Shown piece after piece: positions 32,259 to 41,398 of a stretch of 50,106 nt of DNA. The notes below the pieces were generated by a model, which had not been told where the DNA came from, did no database searches, and saw only the letters and a list, made by a program, of their open reading frames with translations. The position numbers were made by a program, and so were the translations under genes. Numbering within the stretch: the first letter of the stretch is position 1; every line of letters begins with the position of its first letter. The stretch comes from Candidatus Thorarchaeota archaeon (GTDB taxonomy: Archaea > Asgardarchaeota > Thorarchaeia > Thorarchaeales > Thorarchaeaceae), in the NCBI GenBank assembly GCA_016840825.1, contig JAEORN010000244.1, positions 1-50,106 of the forward strand, written 5' to 3'.

Positions 32259-34385
32259 ATGATAATGGACAGACAAGCTGGCATTGATTTTCTGTTTAAT
32301 CCTCGTTCTATAGCTGTAATTGGTGCTTCAGAAACGAGAGGGAAGCTAGGGAATGATGTGATGCGGAATATCGTGGACAGTGGCTTTGATGGACGTATTT
32401 ATCCGATCAATCCTAAGGGTGGCGAAATTATTGGTCATCAAGTCTTTAGATCGGTGAAGGATATTTCCGGCGATGTTGATGTAGCAATTATAGTAATTCC
32501 TGCTAAATTTGTTCTAGAATCTGTTGAAGAGTGCGGCGAGAAAGGAGTGAGAGCTCTCGTAATCATTAGTGCTGGGTTTAAGGAGGTTGGACATGAAGGG
32601 AACGAAGCTGAAAAGCAGATCATTGACACAGCTGAAAAATATGGCATGGTAGTTCAAGGTCCCAATTGTCTGGGAATCATTAACACACATTCACCCTACA
32701 ATGGGTCCTTTTCTGCTGGCACTCCAGCAAAAGGCACTATCGCTTTTGCATCACAATCTGGCGCCTTGATGACTGGACTTCTCGACTGGAGCCTAATGGA
32801 AAGAATTGGTTTTTCAAAATTTGTTAGCCTGGGGAATAAGGCACAACTGGATGAGGCTGATTTTGTCGAAGCATTCGGCCGAGATGAGGACTCGACATTC
32901 ATTCTTCTCTATATCGAGTCTGTTGTAAATGGTCGAAAATTCATGGATGCTTGTCGGAGAGTGATACCTCACAAGCCAATCTTTGTTGTAAAATCTGGAG
33001 TTAGCGCTGCTGGAGCTAGAGCCGCATCATCACATACGGGATCGCTTGCTGGAAGTGATACCGCTTATGATGTAGCCTTTAAACAGTGTGGGGTGAGTCG
33101 TGCAACAAGCATGGCAGAGCTCTTTGATGTTGCCAATGTGTTTGATGACATGTACCTACCGAAAGGAAATCGTGTTTCCATTATCACGAATGCAGGAGGT
33201 CCTGGAATACTTACGACCGATGCTTGTGAAGCCATGGGATTAGAAATAGCTAGACTGAGTAGTGAAACAATCGAGTACCTAAAGAAGAATCTACCTCCTG
33301 CAGCATCTGTGTATAATCCGATTGATGCGCTTGGAACTGCTTTGCCTGAGGACTATGAGCTGTGTATCGAAGCTTCACTCAGAGACGAGAATGTTGACGC
33401 GGTTTTAGTGTTACTTACACCTCAAGCAATGACAAAAATCCCAGCAACGGCACAGGTAATTGTGGAATCCCATAAGAAATATCCTGGCAAACCTCTAATC
33501 GCGGTGTTTATGGGCGGTAATTCAATGGTATACCCTAGAATAATTCTAACTGATGGAGGAATTCCAGTATTTGATTTTCCTGAACGTGCTGTCCATGCAT
33601 TATCAGAATTATACAAGTACACTGTTAATCGAGAAAAGTTGAAGGATGAAGCCACACCTGTCTTTAAGGCAGATAAAGAGCGTGTGAAGAGAATAATAAA
33701 GAAAGTGCGAGATGATAAACGGAGAGTTCTTCTCGGAAGTGAAGCACATGAGATTGCAGAGGCCTTTGGCATTCCAGTTGCTCGAATTCGCTTAGCCACA
33801 AGTTCCGAAGAAGCTAAGAATCTGGCTGATGAGCTTGGATACCCTGTTGTGCTGAAGATTGCTAGTCCTGATATAGTCCATAAGAGCGATATCGGCGGTA
33901 TCAAGATAGGACTAAAAACCGCTGAAGAGGTAGAAGCTGCTTTTGTGGAGATTGTTGATAACGCACGCAAACATGTGCCAAAAGCAATTGTATATGGAGT
34001 GGATGTACAAGAGATGGCTGAGAAGGGTAAAGAGCTAATAATTGGTTGCTCTCGGGATATTCAGTTCGGTCCTCTTGTCATGTTTGGCGCTGGAGGTATA
34101 TTCGTTAATTATCTGAAAGACATTTCATTCAGACTCGCTCCCATGACTCGAAGGGATGCGACTGAGCTAATTGATGAAACGAAAATAGGAACCTTATTGA
34201 AAGGAGTCCGTGGGGAGTTCCCCAGTGATATTGTAGCTATAGAAGATACAATCCTTCGAATAAGTCAATTGGTGACTGATTTCGAGGAGATAGTGGAGCT
34301 TGATATCAATCCTGCTTTTGCCTACGAAAAAGGCAAAGGCGTATCAGCAGTTGATGTAAAGATAACAATCGGAGGCGAGCACTGA
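32259..34385 (+). CDS. ADP-forming acyl-CoA (acetate-CoA) ligase, fused alpha-beta subunits
   Basis: A 708-residue fusion. The alpha part (about 1-460) has the CoA-binding Rossmann domain (IAVIGASETRGKLGNDVMRNI) and the succinyl-CoA-synthetase-like part with the phosphorylated His (H259 in SSHTGSLAG). The beta part (about 480-708) is an ATP-grasp domain (LGYPVVLKIASPDIVHKSDIGG). The enzyme converts an acyl-CoA, ADP and phosphate to the acid, CoA and ATP, the main substrate-level ATP step of many peptide- or acid-fermenting archaea. Starts at TTG 32253 and ATG 32265 are also possible; ATG 32259 has the better spacing to GAAGGT. A TATA-like CTTAAATT lies near 32208. The next gene overlaps by one base. 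Confidence 0.93.
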   Translation: MIMDRQAGIDFLFNPRSIAVIGASETRGKLGNDVMRNIVDSGFDGRIYPINPKGGEIIGHQVFRSVKDISGDVDVAIIVIPAKFVLESVEECGEKGVRALVIISAGFKEVGHEGNEAEKQIIDTAEKYGMVVQGPNCLGIINTHSPYNGSFSAGTPAKGTIAFASQSGALMTGLLDWSLMERIGFSKFVSLGNKAQLDEADFVEAFGRDEDSTFILLYIESVVNGRKFMDACRRVIPHKPIFVVKSGVSAAGARAASSHTGSLAGSDTAYDVAFKQCGVSRATSMAELFDVANVFDDMYLPKGNRVSIITNAGGPGILTTDACEAMGLEIARLSSETIEYLKKNLPPAASVYNPIDALGTALPEDYELCIEASLRDENVDAVLVLLTPQAMTKIPATAQVIVESHKKYPGKPLIAVFMGGNSMVYPRIILTDGGIPVFDFPERAVHALSELYKYTVNREKLKDEATPVFKADKERVKRIIKKVRDDKRRVLLGSEAHEIAEAFGIPVARIRLATSSEEAKNLADELGYPVVLKIASPDIVHKSDIGGIKIGLKTAEEVEAAFVEIVDNARKHVPKAIVYGVDVQEMAEKGKELIIGCSRDIQFGPLVMFGAGGIFVNYLKDISFRLAPMTRRDATELIDETKIGTLLKGVRGEFPSDIVAIEDTILRISQLVTDFEEIVELDINPAFAYEKGKGVSAVDVKITIGGEH

Positions 34386-35416
34386 TGACGAAGAATATTG
34401 TCATAAGTGGTGAAACACTTACTGGAAAGACTCTTGTTGCCTTAGGTCTTGCAAGGCATCTGAAATCAAAGGGGAAAGGAGTTGGATATTTCAAACCTAT
34501 TGGTGAGGTTAATGATGATGATGCTGTTGTTATGAAAGAGGTTCTTGGTCTTGATGCAGATTTGAATCTAATTATGCCCATTGCGAGAACAAAGACGAGC
34601 TTTGATGAATTCCTCAAGATTGGACGGGAAGCACTTCTCTCCAATATTCAGAGTGCTTTCTCAGCCATATCGCAAGATACGGACTATATGATTATTGAAG
34701 GCACTGCTGCTCCATGGCATCTTCTTCATGTAGGGCTCTCAACTCCACAATTGGCAAAGGAAATGAATGCCTCAGTCATCTGTCTAGTTAATTTCACTGA
34801 TCAGACTGAAATAGATGACATCCTAATTCTTCGAGCTCTATTCAGTTACTATGGAATTGATGATATCTCTATTATCCTCAATCTCGTTCCCCCAATGCTC
34901 AAGACTATGATTTCTGAGAAAATTAAGCCCTACATCGAATCGAAAGGACTGAAATTTCTTGGAACGATTTATAGAACTCGCGAGCTATTCAGTCCCAACA
35001 TCCGAGAGCTTATGAAAGCTCTAGATGGTGAGATGGTTGTTGGTGAAGACAAGCTAGATTTGCTAATTGATCAATTCATGGTTGGGAGCATGGCTCCAGA
35101 GAATGCTCTGAAATGGTTCCGGCGCGCAAAGGATAAGGCTGTAATCACTAGTGGCGACAGATCTGATATCTGCCTTGCCGCGATGGAAACTGATACGAAT
35201 CTACTAATTCTAACTGGTGGTATAGGGCCCGATATCAGAACACTAGCTCGGGCTCGAGAGGTAGGAGTTCCGATAATGATGACAGCTCATGATACCTATA
35301 CTACAGGTAAGATAGTGGACACATTGATTGGTACTGTCAATCCTGATAATCTATCAAAAATTCCAATGATTGAGAAGATTATCTTAGACTCAATCGATTT
35401 TAGTGAAGTCGAGTAA
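34385..35416 (+). CDS. P-loop/DRTGG protein coupled to the acyl-CoA ligase
   Basis: A 343-residue protein. The N-terminal domain is a BioD/CobB-like P-loop NTPase with Walker A GETLTGKT (residues 9-16) and IIEGTAAPWHLL. The C-terminal part (about 215-330) is a DRTGG domain (AVITSGDRSDICLAAMETDT, then LILTGGIGPD), as in the N-terminal region of long phosphotransacetylases. The catalytic phosphotransacetylase domain is absent. Its start overlaps the ligase stop (TGATG), so translation is coupled. A regulatory role in acetyl-CoA/acetate metabolism is likely but unproven. Confidence 0.85.
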   Translation: MTKNIVISGETLTGKTLVALGLARHLKSKGKGVGYFKPIGEVNDDDAVVMKEVLGLDADLNLIMPIARTKTSFDEFLKIGREALLSNIQSAFSAISQDTDYMIIEGTAAPWHLLHVGLSTPQLAKEMNASVICLVNFTDQTEIDDILILRALFSYYGIDDISIILNLVPPMLKTMISEKIKPYIESKGLKFLGTIYRTRELFSPNIRELMKALDGEMVVGEDKLDLLIDQFMVGSMAPENALKWFRRAKDKAVITSGDRSDICLAAMETDTNLLILTGGIGPDIRTLARAREVGVPIMMTAHDTYTTGKIVDTLIGTVNPDNLSKIPMIEKIILDSIDFSEVE

Positions 35417-35426
35417 AAAGGTGAGG

Positions 35427-35443
35427 AGGAGCATCATGCTCCT
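35427..35443 (+). terminator. Hairpin after the ligase-DRTGG operon
   Basis: AGGAGCAT-C-ATGCTCCT forms a stem just past the DRTGG stop. It lacks a clear T tract. Confidence 0.4.
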
Positions 35444-35647
35444 ACTCTATAACAAGTGCGGAACTCACGTTTCGCCGGGAGAGTAAAAGTGCGCTCCAAC
35501 AAATTCTCGTTCGTTCCTCCATAAGTCACCTTGTATGTTTCAGCTAATACTCACTTAGTATTCTGGTACGACACAGACAATACTTCCGTATCATTTCGAC
35601 GAATCCTTTTATTCTCTCAAAGCAATTATTTCTTGGAGTTTCTAAAA

Positions 35648-36391
35648 GTGACGGATGGTATTCAGGCTGCGGCCGAAGACGAAAAAGGAGTTGCTACATG
35701 TATCCTATGCGGTAAGCCGCTAAAGGGATTCCAGACAGTAATATTCCGAGATTGGCATGCGCATGCTGAATGTGCTCAAGAAGCCCTTGAAAAGCAGGTT
35801 GATAACTTCAATCGAATTCCTTTTTGGATTGGGTCATTGGGTTGTGTTTTTGGAATCATTTTGGCATTCCCATTTCTTCTGCTTCCAATGCAAGTCTATA
35901 ATCCAACTCCTTATTGGATAGCTTTCCTAGGTATGGCCATATCGCTTTTCTTCCAGGTATTTGGATTCTATGGCTTCGCTTCGAATTATGATGAAGGAAC
36001 AGGTATCATTTGTGCAATCATCGCTGTTGCGGCTGGAGTTTGTCATCTGTTTACAACCAGTCTTTTCATTGAATATGGCTACGATACGCAGTATTATGAT
36101 CCTGAAACTGGGTTATTGGTAGTCCGAAGTATTCCAAATATGGAAATTTCTCTATTTCTTTCGTTTGGATTCCTACTCTTACTTATGGCACTTGTGGCAA
36201 TCATGGTACTGCTTCTCGGTCAATCTGCTACCTTTGGATTTGACAATCGAATAATCGTAGTGATTCTTGTGGGAGCTGCTGCTTTGATGCCTTTTGTCCC
36301 TCTCAATTTCTACATTGAAATAATCTTAGTGACAGCCTTGTTCCTCTCTGCTCAGGTTCCAAAAGAATGGAAAAAAGTTGAAATCGGCTAA
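35648..36391 (+). CDS. Membrane protein with N-terminal zinc-finger-like motif
   Basis: About 247 residues from GTG 35648, with TTGGAG eight bases upstream and TATA-like CTTTTATT near 35607; a TTG 39 codons earlier is less likely. Residues about 15-45 hold C-x2-C...H-x2-H-x2-C type ligands (CILCGKPL, WHAHAEC). Then come five to six predicted membrane helices (about 55-75, 88-105, 110-130, 170-195, 200-215, 225-240) with a short polar loop rich in Tyr and Asp. No family was recognised. Zinc-binding at the cytosolic face is an inference. Confidence 0.65.
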   Translation: MTDGIQAAAEDEKGVATCILCGKPLKGFQTVIFRDWHAHAECAQEALEKQVDNFNRIPFWIGSLGCVFGIILAFPFLLLPMQVYNPTPYWIAFLGMAISLFFQVFGFYGFASNYDEGTGIICAIIAVAAGVCHLFTTSLFIEYGYDTQYYDPETGLLVVRSIPNMEISLFLSFGFLLLLMALVAIMVLLLGQSATFGFDNRIIVVILVGAAALMPFVPLNFYIEIILVTALFLSAQVPKEWKKVEIG

Positions 36392-36394
36392 TCA

Positions 36395-36418
36395 GAGGGG
36401 TGATTTTTCTCACCTCTC
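36395..36418 (+). terminator. Terminator hairpin of the zinc-motif membrane protein
   Basis: GAGGGGTGA and TCACCTCTC form a nine-base stem, with one G-T wobble, around a TTTTTC loop. A T-rich stretch follows. Confidence 0.5.
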
Positions 36419-36635
36419 CTTGTTTATTTTCGATGCACTTCACTTCTCTTACCAGATAGCGACATTCTCTCTTGAGATATTGTTCCTTTTCGTACTAAAA
36501 TCCCGAGAATAATTACGAAAAGAGAAGTTTCGTTTAGTGGTGTCCAATTTCGGCCATTTGTACTCTTTCTCGGAAAGAATTTATGGTAGCATCGTCATGA
36601 GTCGAGCTGTTGTAAAAAACAATTGAGGTGTATAA

Positions 36636-37388
36636 ATGGCATCTGATGCAGATTCATCTGGTAAAGCTGAAGACACGCCTAAAGCCGCTCAGGAATTAGA
36701 ATCACTGAAGTGGATACGAGAAAGGCGATCAATCAGGGAATTTACTGGAGAGAAGATTCCAGATGAGCATATTGAACTGATACTTGAGGCAGCAAGGCAT
36801 GCCCCAAGTCCGGAGAATATGCTCATGATGAGATTTGTAGTAATACGCGATGATCACGACATGAAGGTTTTCTTAGCTGATATCGCTCAGGAGATGGCAC
36901 AGACTGCATTTGGTGGAGCTCCTTTTGAGCTCACAAGTGGACGTAACTGGTTCATATCTGATCCATACCGAGCAGCGGTATACGCACGACTCCGGGATGG
37001 AGAACTATTCAGATACCCTGAGAAGAGTGATACAGTTATCATCGTTTGCGCTAGCGAAGCGTGGCATGATGCAGGCTATCTATATCCCAACTCACTATTT
37101 GGATCAGTTGTGAGTGGAATGGCCATCATGAACATGTGGTTGACAGCAACAGAACTCGGGTATGGATGTGGCTATGAGGCACTTGTATGTTCGGACCCAC
37201 GTCATGCAGAGTTGATTCGCGACAAGCTTGGTATTCCCCCTATTTGGGAACCATTGACTGCTTTCTGTATTGGTCAAAGGATATCAGCAAGAGCTTTGGG
37301 CCCGAGCAGAGCACCACTCGAAGGTCTCATGTATGAGGAGCGATGGGGAAGACCCTACAAGCGATTGGCATTCAGGGAGGATGAATGA
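36636..37388 (+). CDS. Nitroreductase-family flavoprotein
   Basis: A 250-residue FMN-dependent nitroreductase-fold protein. After about 25 polar residues comes the FMN phosphate-binding RERRSIREFTGEKIP, then LILEAARHAPSPENM and the C-terminal MWLTATELGYGCGYEAL. The family reduces nitro compounds, quinones, enoates or flavins; the operon partner genes (SCP2-like, hydroxyacyl-CoA dehydrogenase) suggest a lipid or CoA-ester redox task. GAGGTG is six bases before the ATG. It is the first gene of a five-gene operon; the next gene begins about at its stop. Confidence 0.88.
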   Translation: MASDADSSGKAEDTPKAAQELESLKWIRERRSIREFTGEKIPDEHIELILEAARHAPSPENMLMMRFVVIRDDHDMKVFLADIAQEMAQTAFGGAPFELTSGRNWFISDPYRAAVYARLRDGELFRYPEKSDTVIIVCASEAWHDAGYLYPNSLFGSVVSGMAIMNMWLTATELGYGCGYEALVCSDPRHAELIRDKLGIPPIWEPLTAFCIGQRISARALGPSRAPLEGLMYEERWGRPYKRLAFREDE

Positions 37389-37392
37389 GACA

Positions 37393-37647
37393 ATGGATAT
37401 CGTATTCGATGATAAAACTATGGCGAACCTCAAAGAACTAGCTGACGAAGCTGGCCTTACGGTTCAGGGTCTCGTTATGTGCGTCATGGAACAATTCGCT
37501 AACAACAAAGGAGGACGAGTCTACACTGGACGCTGGTCTGGTGGAGAGGAAGATGGCGTGAAAGGTTTCCGCTATTGTGTTCAGTGGCCTTTTAGACCCG
37601 GCTTTAAGGAAGCCGTCGGTGGCGAAGTAAAGAGGTGGAGTCAATAA
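37393..37647 (+). CDS. Small unknown protein in the nitroreductase operon
   Basis: About 84 residues from ATG 37393 (ATG 37381 overlaps the previous stop and is an alternative). The N-terminal half is helical with a helix-turn-helix look (KTMANLKELADEAGLTVQGL), followed by a Gly/Trp-rich basic half (GRVYTGRWSGGEEDGVKGFRY). GGGAGG stands upstream. No family was recognised. The stop overlaps the next start by one base (TAATG), so the two small proteins are translationally coupled and may act together. Confidence 0.65.
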   Translation: MDIVFDDKTMANLKELADEAGLTVQGLVMCVMEQFANNKGGRVYTGRWSGGEEDGVKGFRYCVQWPFRPGFKEAVGGEVKRWSQ

Positions 37648-37922
37648 TGGCGAAATTCAGAAAACATCCAACAGGAGAATGGCCGTTCTATCCCACTCTT
37701 GATGAGGAGTCTATAGAACACGAGTATTGGAACTCGAAGAAGATGTACCATACTGCTTTCATCAATGATCGAAAGGGAAGAATCGTGGTTCTTATGGATA
37801 ACGACAAATACGAGGAGTTCCTTCAGAAGATCAAGAAGCGGAAGGGCAACTTCTGGACGACGACATTAGAAACAGTCATGCACGAGGCAATAAATGACTG
37901 GATGAACAAGGAGGATGAGTAA
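37647..37922 (+). CDS. Second small unknown protein in the nitroreductase operon
   Basis: A 91-residue protein starting MAKFRKHPTGEWPFYPTLDE. The central part (KMYHTAFINDRKGRIVVLMDN) looks beta-rich; the C-terminal part is helical and basic. GAGGTGGAG is well placed before the ATG, and the SCP2-like gene follows two bases after the stop. No family was recognised. Its tight placement between a nitroreductase and an acyl-CoA pathway suggests a subunit or chaperone role, by inference. Confidence 0.65.
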   Translation: MAKFRKHPTGEWPFYPTLDEESIEHEYWNSKKMYHTAFINDRKGRIVVLMDNDKYEEFLQKIKKRKGNFWTTTLETVMHEAINDWMNKEDE

Positions 37923-37924
37923 TC

Positions 37925-38284
37925 ATGTCACAACTTCAAGAGTTCTTCAAATTCTTCATGCATCAAGTGAACTCAAAAGATGACTTGAAGAAACATATCG
38001 CAGATTGGATTGGTCCATATCATGGAAAAATCCTTCAGGTACACACTGAAGAGGGCGACCAATATCTTGTTGTCAAGCACTCTGGGATGTCGCTGCATGA
38101 TGGTGTTTATCCAAGTCCGGATGTAATCTACAAAGCACGTTCTGAGGTCCTCCTAGGAATTTTCACTGGTGAAATCCCATTCAAGGATACAATGAAGGAT
38201 GGAAGTCTTGTAGTGATTGGAAACGCTCATGAGAGTGATCCATTGGCCAATTTGATTCTAGTCGCCATGACTGGTGCACTCTAG
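37925..38284 (+). CDS. SCP2-like lipid-binding protein
   Basis: A 119-residue protein resembling a SCP2 sterol-transfer domain: a hydrophobic-ligand fold with the pattern VVKHSGMSLHDGVYPSPDVIYKARSEVLLGIFTGEIPFKDTMKDGSLVVIGN. SCP2 domains bind acyl-CoAs or lipids and often accompany beta-oxidation enzymes, as here. It lies 11 bases ahead of the hydroxyacyl-CoA dehydrogenase. Confidence 0.75.
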   Translation: MSQLQEFFKFFMHQVNSKDDLKKHIADWIGPYHGKILQVHTEEGDQYLVVKHSGMSLHDGVYPSPDVIYKARSEVLLGIFTGEIPFKDTMKDGSLVVIGNAHESDPLANLILVAMTGAL

Positions 38285-38295
38285 GAGGTAATCTC

Positions 38296-39420
38296 ATGGC
38301 AATAAACAAGATTGCGGTCATTGGTGCTGGTCTGATGGGTTCCGGAATCGCATATGTTTCTGCAGGGAAAGGCATCCATGTCACACTGGTTGATGTGAAC
38401 AATGGTGCTCTTGAGGCAGGTATGGATCGAATTCGGAACGATGTCATGACGGGTGTTGACAAGGGAAAACTAGGCTTATCAGAGGCACAAGCCTTGATGG
38501 GCAATTTGGCTTCAACAACGAGCATTTCTGATGCAGTTAAGGAAGTAGACCTTGTCATAGAAGCAATCTTTGAGAACATGGAGATTAAGAAGAAGGTATT
38601 CGCTGAGTGTGATGCGAACGCACCACCTCATGCCATACTTGCCACCAACACCTCTTCTCTCAGTATTGACGAGCTCGCATCTGCGACAAATAGGCCCGAC
38701 AAGTTCATCGGAATGCACTATTTCTCACCAGTTGCTGCGATGAAATTGATAGAAATCGTCATTGGTGAAAACACCAGTGAAGAAACGATCAAATCTGCTG
38801 TAGATGTCGGTGAGAGACAAGGTAAGATTCCAGTAAAAGCTAAGAATAGTCCAGGATTCATTGTAAATAGGATTCTCATGCCTGTGCTTCGTGAATCTAT
38901 CCTCTTGTATGAGCAAGGAACTGCTACCAAGGAGGAGATTGACAACGTAATGACAACTCATGCCAAATTCATGGTAGGTCCATTTGCATTAGGTGATTTT
39001 GTTGGACTTGACATTGCCTACAATGCAATGAGTACGTTGTATCGCGAGCTTGGTGATTGCTTTAAGCCTCCTGAAACTCTCAAGAACCTAGTAGAAGCAG
39101 GTGCAATCGGAAATAAAGCTAAGAAGGGATTCTATCAATATGGTGCAATACAGGAAGAACCAGAACCACCTAAAGGAGTTGATCCACAATGGTTGCTTTC
39201 TCGGATTCAAATGCCAGTGTTGCGAGAAGCCATGATTCTTGTTGATGAAGGAATTGCAGAAAAGGACGACATCGATATGGCGATGAAACTCGGTGCGAGC
39301 TTTCCTGAAGGCCCCTTCGAAACTGCAAATAAGATTGGTCTTGACAAAGTTAAGGCTGAGATGCAGAAACTGTATGAAGAATTAGGTGAGTGCTACTCAG
39401 TTCCAAAGATGCTTGGTTAG
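38296..39420 (+). CDS. 3-hydroxyacyl-CoA dehydrogenase with doubled C-terminal domain
   Basis: A 374-residue enzyme. The NAD-binding Rossmann domain begins KIAVIGAGLMGSGIAYVSAGKG; the catalytic His lies in GMHYFSPVAAMKLIEIV. The usual C-terminal helical domain (SPGFIVNRILMPVLRESI..) is followed by a second copy (RIQMPVLREAMILVDEG..), a duplication seen in archaeal and FadB-type enzymes. It oxidises (S)-3-hydroxyacyl-CoA to 3-ketoacyl-CoA. AGGAGGT gives a strong ribosome binding site. It is the last gene of the operon, ended by a perfect hairpin terminator. Confidence 0.94.
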   Translation: MAINKIAVIGAGLMGSGIAYVSAGKGIHVTLVDVNNGALEAGMDRIRNDVMTGVDKGKLGLSEAQALMGNLASTTSISDAVKEVDLVIEAIFENMEIKKKVFAECDANAPPHAILATNTSSLSIDELASATNRPDKFIGMHYFSPVAAMKLIEIVIGENTSEETIKSAVDVGERQGKIPVKAKNSPGFIVNRILMPVLRESILLYEQGTATKEEIDNVMTTHAKFMVGPFALGDFVGLDIAYNAMSTLYRELGDCFKPPETLKNLVEAGAIGNKAKKGFYQYGAIQEEPEPPKGVDPQWLLSRIQMPVLREAMILVDEGIAEKDDIDMAMKLGASFPEGPFETANKIGLDKVKAEMQKLYEELGECYSVPKMLG

Positions 39421-39431
39421 TTTCCTATAGA

Positions 39432-39465
39432 AGGCAAGGACTTCCTTGCCTATCTTTTCTCTTTT
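39432..39465 (+). terminator. Terminator of the nitroreductase/dehydrogenase operon
   Basis: AGGCAAGG-ACTT-CCTTGCCT is a perfect 8-bp stem followed by a T-rich tract. Confidence 0.75.
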
Positions 39466-39562
39466 CGTTAATTAGTGAATTGCAATTCGACAATCTAGAA
39501 GGACCGGTATTTATTAGAGGAAGGATGTTGTTTCTTGACATAGTCTTTGAACGGTGATGATA

Positions 39563-40375
39563 ATGGGAGAATACAAAACTCTTCTTTATTCAAAGGAAGG
39601 ATCATTTCTTTCCCCAGTGAAAAATGTAGCTGTAATCAAATTCAACCGCGTAGATGCTTTGAACAGCATTAATGACGACTTCATTCTTGATTTGAACAAT
39701 GCTTTGGATGAAGCTGCAAACGATAATGATGTTCGGTCGATAGTGCTAGCTTCTGCACACGATAAGGTGTTCTGTACAGGTGCTGATCTTAAGATGGCAC
39801 AAGGCTATCTTGGGAAAGGTGATGAAGTAAAACCATTGTTGGAACAGGGACAGCAAGTCATCGATAAAATCGCAAAACTTAGCAAACCTGTCATTGCAGC
39901 AATTCATGGTCTATGTCTGGGCGGTGGAACTGAAATTGCTCTTGCTTGTGACATCCGTATATGTGATACCGAAGCCAAGATTGGTACTCCCGAAGTGAGT
40001 CTTGGTCTTATTCCCGCTTGGGGTGGATGTGTACGACTACCAAGAATCATTGGTCTTGGAAAGGCTATGGAGCTTATCCTAACTGGTGGTCAAGTCACAG
40101 CTGATGAAGCCTTACAGATGGGTTTGGTCAGCAAGGTTGTGACCAAGGATGAACTACTAAGCCAAGCTATGTGGTATGGTGCGAAATTAGGTGGTAATGC
40201 CCCTCTTGCATTGAAATGGGCGAAAGCCGCAACACACATGGCATTTGATGATGACTACGATGATAACCATGAATTCCAGACTAAGGCTGGCGTTGCATTG
40301 TTCGCAACAAAAGACTTGGGAGAAGGTATCTCTGCAGTCTTTGAGAAGCGTCGTGGTAAATTCACTGGTGAGTGA
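39563..40375 (+). CDS. Enoyl-CoA hydratase/crotonase-family protein
   Basis: About 270 residues. The oxyanion-hole region and catalytic glutamates are in GLCLGGGTEIALACDIR and GTPEVSLGLIPAWGGC, as in true hydratases; the usual PGFGGT is PAWGGC. It probably hydrates enoyl-CoA to 3-hydroxyacyl-CoA, the step before the upstream dehydrogenase. ATG 39563 has GGTGA five bases before it; GTG 39554 and ATG 39557 are alternatives. A TATA-like TATTTATTA lies near 39508. The operon upstream is separated by a terminator, so this is its own unit. Confidence 0.9.
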   Translation: MGEYKTLLYSKEGSFLSPVKNVAVIKFNRVDALNSINDDFILDLNNALDEAANDNDVRSIVLASAHDKVFCTGADLKMAQGYLGKGDEVKPLLEQGQQVIDKIAKLSKPVIAAIHGLCLGGGTEIALACDIRICDTEAKIGTPEVSLGLIPAWGGCVRLPRIIGLGKAMELILTGGQVTADEALQMGLVSKVVTKDELLSQAMWYGAKLGGNAPLALKWAKAATHMAFDDDYDDNHEFQTKAGVALFATKDLGEGISAVFEKRRGKFTGE

Positions 40376-40386
40376 TCAAGTTCAAC

Positions 40387-40418
40387 GATGGGGTCATTCC
40401 CCATCTTCTCTCTTTTTC
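40387..40418 (+). terminator. Terminator of the enoyl-CoA hydratase gene
   Basis: GATGGGG-TCATT-CCCCATC (7-bp stem) followed by a T/C-rich tract. It reaches the stop of the convergent GNAT gene. Confidence 0.65.
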
Positions 40419-41343
40419 AACTATCTTTATTCCATATGTACACCGAATAATGGCGAACATCTTCAAATCCAAGTGATTCATAGAGATATCTTGCTGGATT
40501 ATCAATTGTTACATCTAGATTGATTTTGGTTATATTCGGTTTCCCTTCAATCATTTTCTTGAATGAGTACACAAGGATTGCTCTTCCAAGACCTTGGCCG
40601 CGTTCTTCTTTCTGGATGCATATATCAGGAATATATCCTGTTTCATCGTCTGTCTGAGTTAGAAAAATAACACCAACAGGTTTGCCGAGTTTGTGAATGA
40701 CAAATGAATATCCTTCCTCATATTTTCCATATACGCTCTTCTCAATGTTTTCAATGAGGGACTCTACTGCTTCTGGAGTGCTGAAGAAATTTGGAAAAAC
40801 ATGAACATCAATATTTCCGGTATTTGCCTCATAGATGAGTTTGATCATCTCTTCTTTCCTTTCCCTGTCGTAATCCGCAAAAGTGAATTCCTCGGATAAT
40901 TCGCGCTGAGATAGAGAGGATATCTTGTCCCTTGAGAGCGTCATGTGTTTTCTGTCATATTTTTCAAATCCTCGTGTAAGAGCATACTTGGAGAGCTCGC
41001 CATCTACTGATGAACTCCCAATGCGAACCAAAGAGAATTCTTTCGATAACTTGTCAAAGCCATAGTCAAACAACTCCTTCTTTGAATGAAAACGATCCCT
41101 CGCAGACTCACTTGCATAGAGAATGCTTATTCCTCCACTTCTCAGACCGAGAACAGAGAATCCAATTGATTGCTCATTCTCAAAAGATGCGTAGAGTTCG
41201 ATTGCACCTTCAGACAATCCCTTCTTCAGTCGCTCTTCTAGTGGAACTAACGGGGCAAATGGGCCTTCATCCGTGGATGAAGAATATTCCTTAATAATAT
41301 CTTGAACCTCATCAAATGATTCAAGAGATATTTGCCTTATCAT
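40417..41343 (-). CDS. GNAT-family acetyltransferase, two-domain
   Basis: A 308-residue protein. The C-terminal GNAT domain (about 155-305) has the acetyl-CoA loop ERGQGLGRAIL after DICIQ, then INLDVTIDNPARYLYESLGF. The N-terminal half resembles a degenerate GNAT domain without an intact loop. Such tandem GNATs act on small molecules or proteins; the substrate is unknown. A conserved-looking hypothetical gene follows 55 bases upstream on the same strand. Confidence 0.8.
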   Translation of the reverse strand: MIRQISLESFDEVQDIIKEYSSSTDEGPFAPLVPLEERLKKGLSEGAIELYASFENEQSIGFSVLGLRSGGISILYASESARDRFHSKKELFDYGFDKLSKEFSLVRIGSSSVDGELSKYALTRGFEKYDRKHMTLSRDKISSLSQRELSEEFTFADYDRERKEEMIKLIYEANTGNIDVHVFPNFFSTPEAVESLIENIEKSVYGKYEEGYSFVIHKLGKPVGVIFLTQTDDETGYIPDICIQKEERGQGLGRAILVYSFKKMIEGKPNITKINLDVTIDNPARYLYESLGFEDVRHYSVYIWNKDS

Positions 41344-41398
41344 ATCCTAGTCACCATAGCAAAGACTACAAAAATCCTCCAACCAGCGCAATATCATA

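Noticed and set aside
33422..33970. 182-codon open frame on the minus strand
   Set aside because: It is a shadow of the acyl-CoA ligase ATP-grasp region, rich in Ser and Ala from the reversed codons.
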